Part shown: in pieces, positions 9,842-18,525 of the stretch
Layout: every line of letters begins with the position of its first letter
Numbering within the stretch: the stretch's first letter is position 1
NCBI GenBank assembly: GCA_000818945.1
Contig: KN805472.1
Span: 5,428-54,309, forward strand
Direction of reading: 5' to 3'
Source: Schizochytrium sp. CCTCC M209059
Taxonomy: Eukaryota; Sar; Bigyra; Thraustochytrida; Thraustochytriidae
DNA: 48,882 nt
Position numbers and translations under genes: made by a program
The notes under the pieces: generated by a model
The model's database searches: none
What the model was told of the DNA's origin: nothing
The model's input: only the letters and a program-made list of their open reading frames with translations

Positions 9842-11146
9842 TCAAATCCGGATCTGGTACGAATCGGAGGCCTTGGAAAAGTACTTGACATAGCTCTTGG
9901 CTCTGTATCCAGATTTCTCGATGACCTTAAGGTAACGGACCTTGAGACCCGAGGCCGCCCACATAGGAATTGTAAAGTCCATGTGAATAGGCGGCCGTAA
10001 CCAAGGCTTTTCCTTTGTGTTGGGAACAGTCTCCACAACGCAGGTAAAGCTCGCCTCGGAACCGCCCGCACACTTGCGCAAACGCCAGAGAATGGCATGC
10101 TGAGCCGGGTCGTATTTTGCCCGCCCGCGCGTGACGTGCGGCTTTGCGCGCGCGGTATTCGGGGGGCACGGGATGCGGACCAGGACATTGCGCGCTGACT
10201 CGTCATCGGGGAACTGCGCGAGAAGACGAACATTGTAAAAGACCTTGGTCTTGCCATGCTCCTCCACCACGGGAATGAGACGAAACGGAGGAGAGATATT
10301 GGTAGCAATGCGGTAGCGCATGAGCTCGAATTCGCCATCTGGAGGCGTAAAGGTGACGGTGCGGTCTGTATCAAAGCGACCAAGGCTGACGCAGCGGTGA
10401 AAAGTGCAATCTTCAAGCTCGACATTGCTAAAGCTGCGGACATCGCCGGCCCCATCTAGCGTAGCTTCCGTATTAAGTGAGACCTTGTCGTTGAGCGCAA
10501 GCTGGCACTCCGGCATGCCAGACAGGTATGTGCGCAAGGTGAGGACGCCGCGGGCCTCGCTGTTAAGCACACTGCCGTCGGCTGAGACCATGAGGCTTAC
10601 TTCCTCCATAACATTGACATATACTTCGTTGTGACGATGCTTGACGCCCGGTTTGCGCCAATCGATGGCGCCGGTAATTTGCGCCGTGATCTGTTTCGCC
10701 TTTTCAGCAGACTTTACCTTTTCACGGAGCTTGCCGAGATTGATGTACATTTTGAGGACGTCAATGGAGCAGTTTTGCGGGTAGCCAAAGTCGAGAGCCT
10801 CATCAAGAAGCTCGTAAATGAGCGTGAAATTATTGCGAAGGTCATTCTCCGAGAAGTCCTCGCCAAGGTAAGCAGCGACGACGCGCTGGAGCTGGAAGAG
10901 GAACTCGAAGATGAGCGCTGGGTTTCCGTTGCTCTTGGTGACGGCGGTGAAAAAGAGCTTGTTTCTTCTCGTGTGCAGGAACGAGGTCTTATCGACGAGC
11001 TGTACAGGCGGGACGTTGCCTGTTTCTTTACGCGCAACGACCTCGACGCGGAAGGCTTCTGCGGCTTCACGCGTCACGTCGTCGCGGTACGCGCGGTACA
11101 TGACCACCTCGCCGCGCTCGTTGATGACCAGCACGGCGCTGATCAT
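9842..11146 (-). CDS. AP2M1: AP-2 complex subunit mu (clathrin adaptor medium chain)
   Basis: A 434-residue protein, almost exactly the usual AP-2 mu length. The N-terminal longin-like domain begins MISAVLVINERGEVV, followed by YRDDVTREAAEAFRV and then NNFTLIYELLDEALDFGYPQN, which is diagnostic of mu chains. The C-terminal mu-homology domain (about 165-434) contains the cargo-binding beta sandwich and ends in a VRYLKVIEKSGY segment. It should recognise tyrosine-based sorting signals and PIP2 in plasma-membrane clathrin pits. The YRDD...DAFR-type N terminus is closer to AP-2 than to AP-1, AP-3 or AP-4 mu. The open frame extends 65 codons upstream, but M66 at 11146 aligns with the conserved family start, so I use it. 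Confidence 0.94.
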   Translation of the reverse strand: MISAVLVINERGEVVMYRAYRDDVTREAAEAFRVEVVARKETGNVPPVQLVDKTSFLHTRRNKLFFTAVTKSNGNPALIFEFLFQLQRVVAAYLGEDFSENDLRNNFTLIYELLDEALDFGYPQNCSIDVLKMYINLGKLREKVKSAEKAKQITAQITGAIDWRKPGVKHRHNEVYVNVMEEVSLMVSADGSVLNSEARGVLTLRTYLSGMPECQLALNDKVSLNTEATLDGAGDVRSFSNVELEDCTFHRCVSLGRFDTDRTVTFTPPDGEFELMRYRIATNISPPFRLIPVVEEHGKTKVFYNVRLLAQFPDDESARNVLVRIPCPPNTARAKPHVTRGRAKYDPAQHAILWRLRKCAGGSEASFTCVVETVPNTKEKPWLRPPIHMDFTIPMWAASGLKVRYLKVIEKSGYRAKSYVKYFSKASDSYQIRI

Positions 11147-12908
11147 TCTTTTCTTCCTTCTCGCTTCTCGCGCGAGGAACGCCCTCGGCGACGCGGTCCG
11201 CTCTTCGGCTTCTTTGTCGCAGCGCGGGCGCGGTGAAGGTTTCCGCCCAGCCTGAGAGCCGAGCCGCCTTCTGCTGGGCCGGATGATGTAAGATCTTTGG
11301 CGAACTCCAGATACGAGTGCTGGGGGAGCGAGTGATATCATCGATCTTCGGGGATATCATGGATTACGAATCTCTCTTTGAACTTAAACTACAATCTTCG
11401 AAACTTCACAATGGCGCTGGCCGCTAAAGCTCGCGACTGTATCCCGATGTTCGGCCAGACGTTGTTCTTTAACTTTCACAGCCCGAGACATTTGACCTGT
11501 AGGATAGGATGGAAGGTAGGGCAAGGAAAAACAAGGAGTAGGAGCTTGTAGCTGCGTTACTACGTTGAAATGCGCTCCTGATTCTAATGATTGTATTGAG
11601 GTGATGACGATTGCTCTCGTCGTAGCGTTGTGACTAGACAATGGCTGCCCACCACCAGTGACAAGGGGCACGCTTACAATGGCTGCGAAGCGGTGGTGTC
11701 ATGAGCTATTTTTGATGCAAGCGGAAGAGGTCCGTCCCATTAAAGACAGGCATCATCGGGCTGAGTCTTCGCAAGGCAAGGCAAGGCAAGGCAAGGCAAG
11801 GCAAGGCAAGGCAAGGCAAGGCAAGGCAAGGCAAGGCAAGGCAAGGCAAGGCAAGGCAAGGCGAGGCGAGGCGAGGCGAGGCGAGCTATTTGCACCTCGC
11901 GCGAAGCGCGTTGCATCTTATTCCATGGCGGTGTCTTGAGCACAACCGAGGCTTCTGTCCGTCTGCCAAAAATTGGACGTATTCACATGTCTCGTCGCCG
12001 ACAAAGATATACATGCTGCGCAAAGCATACGGCAGCGCAGGCGTTTGAGCTCGTCTTTGCATAGTTCCAAGGAGTGTGGATGGGGTGGCTCGGACAATCT
12101 CGCGCCGGGTCCCGTGAAGCAAAAGGCCGATTGTGACCTCTCGAGCTTGCAAGCGTCGCGACCAGGACCGTCAGCTTTGGGCAAGGAGCTGTGCAGACTG
12201 AATGGCAACCGGTGGCACAAGCGAGTATCCACGATTCTGGTGAGCAGGAAGCACTTCCTTGGGGGTGGGTTATCCATCCATCTCTCATGGACTGCCGCGG
12301 GACATTCGTTTTCCTCGGTCGCAGCAACCGCTCACTCCGCGATGATCCTGCCATCGCACGCGCCTTGGAAAAGTCCCAGCCAACTTTCGGTCCAATGCCG
12401 TGACGGCTTCCCGCTCCACCCTGGATCCCCTTCCCCCCCTCCCGTGCCGTGCCGCTGCCGTCGGCGCTCTCGAGTAAAAGCAGCCGCGAGGTCTCCACGC
12501 AGGCGGCTAGCAAGCAAGCAAGCTAGCTAGCTAACAAGCTTGCCTGCGTCACAAAGTCTTGCTGCAGATGGCAGTCAGGCTACCTGCACGCGCCGCTCGG
12601 CTTATCTTGGCAGCCGCCCGCCAGGATCGACGCAGCCCCGGCCGTTCGTTTCCGGGCGGCGCGCTGGGGCTCCGTCGCTGCCGACAGCGCCGGCCTCTCG
12701 CTCGCCCCGCGCGCGTGAGTCCCGACTTGTGTCCCTTCGCAGCAGAAAGAGGCGACGCGAGTCACCGGCGACCCGGCTGGGCCTCCTGCGAAGGAGATGG
12801 ATGACGAAGAAGCTGCGAGAGCAAACCCGGAACTCAGAGCCAGAAACGCCTCGAGCTGGCTGGGCGAGCAAAGCGGCAAGCTAGGCGAGCGTCGCGACCG
12901 CGAGGCGC
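11147..12908. other. Divergent intergenic region, AP-2 mu to quinone oxidoreductase
   Basis: About 1.8 kb between two divergently transcribed genes. It holds the (GCAAG)n microsatellite and GC-rich sequence with several overlapping short frames of biased composition. None resembles a known protein. It presumably carries both promoters. Confidence 0.5.
11771..11885. repeat. (GCAAG)18 followed by (GCGAG)5
   Basis: Eighteen perfect GCAAG copies (11771-11860) pass directly into five GCGAG copies (11861-11885). A one-base change has spread through one end of the array. The same pentamer recurs at 27252-27310 (as CTTGC) and near 34422-34441. Confidence 0.97.
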
Positions 12909-14069
12909 ATGCGGAGGGCTGCGCGAGGACTTGCGGCGAGAAGCACGCCGAGGACCAGACCGAGCCTGAGAACGAGCTCGCTTGCGAGAAGCCTCGGGAG
13001 GAGCTTGAGCAGCAGCTGCAGCGAGGAGATGGCGGCGACGCTCGCGGACGGCGTGCCCGACAAGCAGACGGCGGTGGTTCTGGAGCACATCGTGGAAAAG
13101 GCTGAGGACCTTAACGCCTGCCTGCGCGATGACGTGGACGTGCCGGGCAAGAAGAAGCCTCTGGGCGCGCAGGAGGTGCTTGTGCGCAACAAGTTCGCGG
13201 GCGTGAACTTTATTGACACCTATTTTCGAACTGGATTGTACAAGGCAGAGGCGCCCTTTGGGCTCGGTCGCGAGGGCGCAGGTGAGGTCGTCGGCGTGGG
13301 CAGCGAGGTCTCCGAGTCGATCTGCAAGCTGGGTGATAATGTGGCGTATCTTGCGTCCTCGACGTATGCGCAATACTCGGCTGCCAGCGCAGACCGCGTC
13401 TACAAGGCCCCTGCGGACGTCGGACTCGACGTGCTTACCACGCTGCTTACGCAGGGTCTCACTGCGCAGTACCTGGCGCGAGATAGCTTCCCGCTGGGCC
13501 CTGGCAAGGTATGCCTCGTGCAAGCAGCTGCCGGCGGCACGGGCCAGCTCCTCGTCCAGGTTGCCAAGGCTCTTGGCGCCACCGTCATTGGCACCTGCAG
13601 CAAGCGCAAGTCTGACATTGCCAAGGCCGTTGGGTGTGGCCTCGTCCTGAACTACGATGAGCTCTCGCAAGACGAGGTCGTGGACCGCGTCAAGGAGGCG
13701 ACCGAAGGCAAGGGCGTACATGTTGCGTATGATGGCGTTGGTAAGGCCACGTATCAGATGTCAATGCAATGCGTGCGCAAGCGTGGTACTCTCGTCCTCT
13801 TTGGTAACGCGAGTGGTGCGGTGCCGCCGATTGACCCGCTCGATCTCACGAAACAGGGCTCCATCTTTCTCACACGCCCCATCATGGGTCATCACATCGA
13901 GGATCAAGCAGACTTTGCGAGTCGCATGGATGAGCTTGTGGCCTGGTACAAGGACGGGTCAGTCAAGGTGACCGTCCAAGCGACACTTCCGCTCAGCGAG
14001 GTCAGCGAATCCCATCGCTTGCTGGAAAGCGGGGCAACGCAGGGCAAGGTGCTCCTAAAGACTGACTGA
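12909..14069 (+). CDS. Quinone oxidoreductase (zeta-crystallin type MDR), likely organellar
   Basis: A 386-residue NADPH-dependent medium-chain reductase. The catalytic GroES-like half has NKFAGVNFIDTYFRTG and GREGAGEV. The Rossmann half has the QAAAGGTGQLLVQVAKALG nucleotide-binding motif and the LNYDE segment typical of quinone oxidoreductase. No zinc-binding Cys residues are seen, as expected for the QOR class. It should reduce quinones or related electrophilic carbonyls by one electron. The first 40 residues are rich in Arg, Ser and Ala and have few acids, which suits a mitochondrial presequence. The alternative start is M41 at 13029 (MAATLADGV), where homology begins; that would give a 346-residue cytosolic enzyme. 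Both starts are ATG. Confidence 0.9.
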   Translation: MRRAARGLAARSTPRTRPSLRTSSLARSLGRSLSSSCSEEMAATLADGVPDKQTAVVLEHIVEKAEDLNACLRDDVDVPGKKKPLGAQEVLVRNKFAGVNFIDTYFRTGLYKAEAPFGLGREGAGEVVGVGSEVSESICKLGDNVAYLASSTYAQYSAASADRVYKAPADVGLDVLTTLLTQGLTAQYLARDSFPLGPGKVCLVQAAAGGTGQLLVQVAKALGATVIGTCSKRKSDIAKAVGCGLVLNYDELSQDEVVDRVKEATEGKGVHVAYDGVGKATYQMSMQCVRKRGTLVLFGNASGAVPPIDPLDLTKQGSIFLTRPIMGHHIEDQADFASRMDELVAWYKDGSVKVTVQATLPLSEVSESHRLLESGATQGKVLLKTD

Positions 14070-14520
14070 GAAAGATGATAAAGTCACTGCTGCGCAGCAT
14101 GATCTTGAGCCCCCCTTTTCAGCCGCCTTTACTATAACAAAGCCTTGTTGATCTCACTCAGCCCCCCAAAAGGGTGATCCGTGGGGACCTCGCGCTCTAC
14201 AATTATAGCTAGAAATACAAGGGAAAACAAAACGAAGAACACCGCTCTCGAACGAAGCGATTTTGAATGAACTTGATTGATAACAACATAAGACGAAACA
14301 GGATTTGCGTGTTTGCGTGTCCCATGCCAGACGCCACTATAGAGTCTGCGACTTGAGAGGCATTTTTTCCTGGCGGACACTGACTTTTTTTCTTTTTTTC
14401 TTTTTTTCTTGTTCCCCCCTTCTTTTGCCTGACTCGCTGCTGATCGACCAATCCGCACCATCGAGCGAGCGAGTGAGTGAGCAAGTAAGGAAGAGATATT
14501 GATGACCTGCTGGTGTGCCT
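14070..14520. other. Convergent 3' flanks with a polypyrimidine tract
   Basis: AT-richer sequence between two converging genes, with a T/C-rich tract (about 14384-14418). No gene was recognised. Confidence 0.5.
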
Positions 14521-15921
14521 CTAGAAAATGTTGCAGCAGCTGCGGTTCGCAGAGGACTTGGGCCTCTCAGCCCCAGGACCACTCGTGGCGCCGCCAGCCG
14601 CGGCAGAAGAAGAAGAAGGAGAAGTCCGGGGGCCAGCGCCAGTAGAAGCAGCGCCCGGAGAAGAAGTTGTGGTACAATCGCCGCCGAGTCGTGCCGCAAC
14701 GGGTACCACAGGAGGCGCGGCAGCATCCACGGCAGCATCGGCGTTTGGCGTGGCGGGAGAGACGGGAAGGTGCTCGTCCTCATTCGTGCCGATCGTATCT
14801 ACGTCGTCATCTTCGTGAAGCGTGTTGGCTGACGAAGACCCGGCGGAAGGACGGCCAAGGCCGCTGTCATCCCGCAAGCCCTTGGATGAGGATGCTGCCT
14901 TGCGCCACAACTTGGCGTGCTTTTTAGCGTTGACAATCTTATAGAGATCAAGCTGAAAGGGGGTAATGGCCTGCTCGCGCTCAGACTCGGTAAGCTCGAC
15001 TTTGTCGGGTTGCGCGAGCTCCTCGTCGGAAAATTCGAACCAGGAGCTTTCGATGAGCTCGGTCATGCCGAGGCGCTTCTTGGGATCCTTTTCCAAGACA
15101 CCCACCAGCAGTTCAGAAAGCGGGTCAGACAGGCCCTCTGGAATAACGAGCTTACCCTTTTCGATCGCCTCAAAGACTGATTCGGCGTCCGCGCCATAAA
15201 ATGGGAGCTCGCCGTTGACAAAGGCGTAGAGGCAAACGCCAAAGGCCCAAATATCGATAAGGTAGCCATTGTATTTGTCATCGGTGATCATTTCAGGCGC
15301 CATAAACTGGTAGGTACCCTGCATGTTGGAAAGCGAGGCGCTTTGGGTTTTCTCCAGTTCGAGTTTCTGCGCAATACCGAAATCGCCAATTTTTACGCGT
15401 CCGTCGCTGGCAAGCAGCAGGTTTTCCGGCTTGAGGTCGCGATGAATAATGTCCTGCGCGTGGAGATAGCGGAGCCCATCGAGGACGCCCTGGGCGATCG
15501 GCCTGGCTGCTTTTTCGGAATAGACGCCGCCGCCCTTCTTACTGTAGCGAGCGTCCGCGCCGGACCAGTACATGACCTGTCCGCCAGAGACGAACTCGAG
15601 CACGATGTACAGGTTGTCGGTGTCTTCATTATCGATGGCCTCCACGAGGCCGACGAGGTTGGGGTGGTGGACCTTCTTCATGATGGCGATTTCGCGCTGG
15701 ACATCGTCGAGGGCGGTCTTTACCTTCATGCGGCGGCCCTCCTTCTTGAACTCGCGCTTCTTCTTGAGAAAGCTGCGGCTCAAGCACTTGACGGCGAAGA
15801 GGTCATCGCCCTTGCGCCCCTCGCGGACCTCCCCAAAGGAGCCCTGGCCCAGCAGCGCGCCCAGCGTGTACTCGTTCACCACGTCGCCGTCCTTGGCGAC
15901 GAAGCCGTCGTCGTCCATCAT
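14521..15921 (-). CDS. CaMKK-like Ser/Thr protein kinase with C-terminal CaaX box
   Basis: A 466-residue kinase. The Gly loop is LGQGSFGEV (about 24-32), the VAIK-type Lys is K45, HRDLKPEN has D162, DFG has D180 and APE ends near 210. A basic insert (about 53-67) between beta3 and helix C sits where CaMKKs carry their RP insert. QREIAIMKKVHHPNLV and the activation loop SNMQGTYQFMAPE resemble CaMKK/GRIK/Tos3 kinases, which phosphorylate the activation loop of AMPK/SnRK1. After the catalytic domain (to about 305) there is a disordered Ser/Ala-rich tail. It ends in CC followed by N-I-F, so the last four residues CNIF fit a CaaX prenylation box with a neighbouring Cys available for palmitoylation. 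No clear calmodulin-binding helix was identified. Membrane targeting is inferred. Tandem ATGs occur at 15921 and 15918. Confidence 0.9.
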   Translation of the reverse strand: MMDDDGFVAKDGDVVNEYTLGALLGQGSFGEVREGRKGDDLFAVKCLSRSFLKKKREFKKEGRRMKVKTALDDVQREIAIMKKVHHPNLVGLVEAIDNEDTDNLYIVLEFVSGGQVMYWSGADARYSKKGGGVYSEKAARPIAQGVLDGLRYLHAQDIIHRDLKPENLLLASDGRVKIGDFGIAQKLELEKTQSASLSNMQGTYQFMAPEMITDDKYNGYLIDIWAFGVCLYAFVNGELPFYGADAESVFEAIEKGKLVIPEGLSDPLSELLVGVLEKDPKKRLGMTELIESSWFEFSDEELAQPDKVELTESEREQAITPFQLDLYKIVNAKKHAKLWRKAASSSKGLRDDSGLGRPSAGSSSANTLHEDDDVDTIGTNEDEHLPVSPATPNADAAVDAAAPPVVPVAARLGGDCTTTSSPGAASTGAGPRTSPSSSSAAAGGATSGPGAERPKSSANRSCCNIF

Positions 15922-16250
15922 CGTGTCTCCCTCGCGCGGGCCGCTCGCGGCAGCGGCGTGCGCGCAGCGCCGCGGCGCCTCTCCTCGCCTCTCCTCGCCT
16001 CGCCTCGGTGCGCGCGGGGCCGGTGCGCAGCGAGCTCTGCCGCGCGGGCGCGAGACTCGGAGCAGCGAGGGAGGGCGGCCAAATAGGGCTGTCTCGGCCC
16101 CGGCGCGTGCGCACAGTGTCTACGTTGGAGTTCACGTTGTGAAGGGCCGCCAAACTGGTCAAGTACGTAGGCCTCCTCTACGTATACTAGGCCTAGGCCT
16201 ACTATTCTAGCACGAAGGCCAACTCACTCCACTCCGTCGAACCTTCTTCC

Positions 16251-16288
<38 letters not shown>

Positions 16289-18525
16289 TGCTGCTGCAGC
16301 CCTGCCAGCTGCGGCCGAGATCGCTTGGGAAATCGAGTTGCCTGGTGTGGAGATGGAGCAGCTGCGAATGTGAGCCGAGACTGCGAGCATGACCTAGGTA
16401 GTACTCGTATGCAGGCGCCACACCAAGATAGTATTTGAGAGAGGAGAAGTATAAGCCTACTACTACCTACCTCTAGATGTGCGTAAAAACCGGGGAGAGG
16501 GGGGGGGGGAAGGAGGAAGATGCGGGTATTGGCGATTCGTGAAAGCGTGGGGCGCAAAACCAGCGGTTGCTTAGTTCATACCTGCGGACGCCTCAGGTTT
16601 TTAAACTTTGAGCGGTTGGAGTCGATTATTCACTTTCTGCAAAAAGACTTTCCGGGTCCTTCCCTCTTGGGTGCTAGGTGTCCAAGTCTTCCTCTTCGTC
16701 GCGAGAACTCCTCCGCAACTCACATTTGCACTTGAGGGGCTCAAGATAGACGATCGTTCTACTGCTGCGTTGTCAATTGTCAATTCTGCTCTTGCAAAAT
16801 TGGATCAAGAACATCAAGAGAGCGTGTGCGAGTAGATGCTTGACTAAACCATTCACATCTCATCACGATCTTGAAAACGAACCTTTCGCGAACATTAATA
16901 AAGGCTCGTCTAATTCTGGTTCCGAACAAGTCCTCTGCCTGTAGAGTCGCTGCAAAAAGATATCTACAGAAGATCAATAAAAGAAAAGACGCAACAGAGA
17001 ATGTGCGATCATGACTCTCTCTTCTCTGCTCCTTTGGATTTCTTCACATGCATCGATGCTTCCCTCCGGTGCAAAGACCCTACCAATCAAGCCAGGACTC
17101 TGAAGCCCCCCCCCCTTTCACAGGGACAACATGAAGTGTGGTTGGGGTGCTACCTGTATTGGACGAGTTTTTTTTTTTAATCGAAGACTGCGTTTCATGG
17201 ACGTGCAGACTATCTTAATTACTTCCAATTCGAACTTGCTCCATAGACACATCTGCGAGCTGCAGCGGCTATCCGCTGCTCCCAGCGGCTGGGGCGTTCT
17301 TTTCAGACGATCTCACCGCCGCTCATACGACCAATGCGTGCATGTACGAAGTCAAAACTTCATCGACGACTCGCTGACAACCGCAAAGTTCTAAAAAATT
17401 GTGCGGGCCGCCATGCTCAGCAGACATTCCTCCGCAAGGCCCGAGGCGCCAAAAAATTCCCATGATGCATCCCTAGTTAGTTCATTTTGCATACTGTGTT
17501 CCGCCCACACTCACTGCAGTGCCAGGATAGCGTGGTTCCGAGATATATCCGTTGGGTTTTAGGCGGCTCGAGTCACGACACAAATGCAGGGCGGCAGTGC
17601 AGCGCAGAGTAGCGCCCATGCCTGGAGGGTTAGGCAGCCGAGCTTAGACCTTTCGGGCGGAACGAGCGGAGCCGGATTTGCGTCTGACTCCGCTTGCGGG
17701 AAGTTTGACACTGTGCTTGGCTGGTTCTGTCGACGGTTCCAGCGAATCGCAAGCCATTAAATCACGCGTTCCGTGTATTATTTAGTGATTAATCTCAGCC
17801 GCAGAGCTGCCTAGGGAGCATCGTACGCTTCGAAGATGGAGGCGGTAAGACTGCAGCCGGCCAGCGCCATGCTTCATGGTTCCGTTCAAACAAATTTCGC
17901 AAATGGCCTCATCCAAACAATGAGCTTCTCTTGCCGGCAATGACACCTCTTGAGCGTGGCCAGAAAATGAGGGAAATTGTGTCGGTTAGAACTGCGAACG
18001 TCAAGGACTCAAAATAATTATTTTTTTCGTGTCGGCGAGAACGGAACCGAATTTGTTCAGGCTTTCGGGCCGTTACCCTTACCTCCGATTGCTCCGAAGC
18101 AGAAGCCGCGACCGCGACCAGGCTGTAGGCTAATGCACCTAGGCACCAATGAGCTGAATTATAGAGTCGTATCTAGACTAAGGCTTATCCTACCCTGGAG
18201 GGCCGTTACGGTGCGGACGATCCGGCGCGCAATTCGTTTTACATGCGGACCAAGGGAAGTGCACTCATGCCTGTGCCCTTTCCGGTTCCGCCTCATTGCA
18301 CTTGGAACAAAAGGCTGTCGACGGGAACTAAACAGTGAAGACCAAGGCTACCTCTGAATGTTGGACAATGTTCGACCAGCACTTATTCGTTGGACGTCGT
18401 CGAGGTGATCAGAATGTAATCCCCAAGTCCTTTGACGCACGAAAGCAGACTGCGAAAGCCGGCTAGCCAGACGGCTCAGCGTCAAGACAGTGCAAGAAGG
18501 TATTTCAGCATTCTGTGAGACAAGA
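15922..18525. other. Divergent intergenic region, kinase to first receptor
   Basis: About 2.6 kb. It contains two overlapping TAGGCCTA palindromes (16188-16201), a CAG/CTG trinucleotide run (about 16254-16300), G- and C-homopolymers, and AT-richer sequence from about 16600 to 18480. The open frames are short (the largest is 17977-18357) and unrecognised. It probably holds the promoters of the kinase and the first receptor. Confidence 0.5.
16254..16300. repeat. CAG/CTG trinucleotide repeat
   Basis: An uninterrupted GCA/CAG run turns into GCTGCTGCTGC, so the tract could fold back on itself. It lies upstream of the kinase gene and is not in a recognised reading frame. Confidence 0.9.

Noticed and set aside
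10631..11236. A 201-codon frame antisense to AP-2 mu
   Set aside because: It mirrors a conserved gene on the other strand and has no homology of its own.
11973..12530. Open frames on both strands between AP-2 mu and the quinone oxidoreductase
   Set aside because: Overlapping frames on opposite strands with no family resemblance; they look like noise in GC-rich DNA.
17977..18357. A 126-codon open frame upstream of receptor 1
   Set aside because: No recognisable domain, biased composition, and a start far from any gene-like context.
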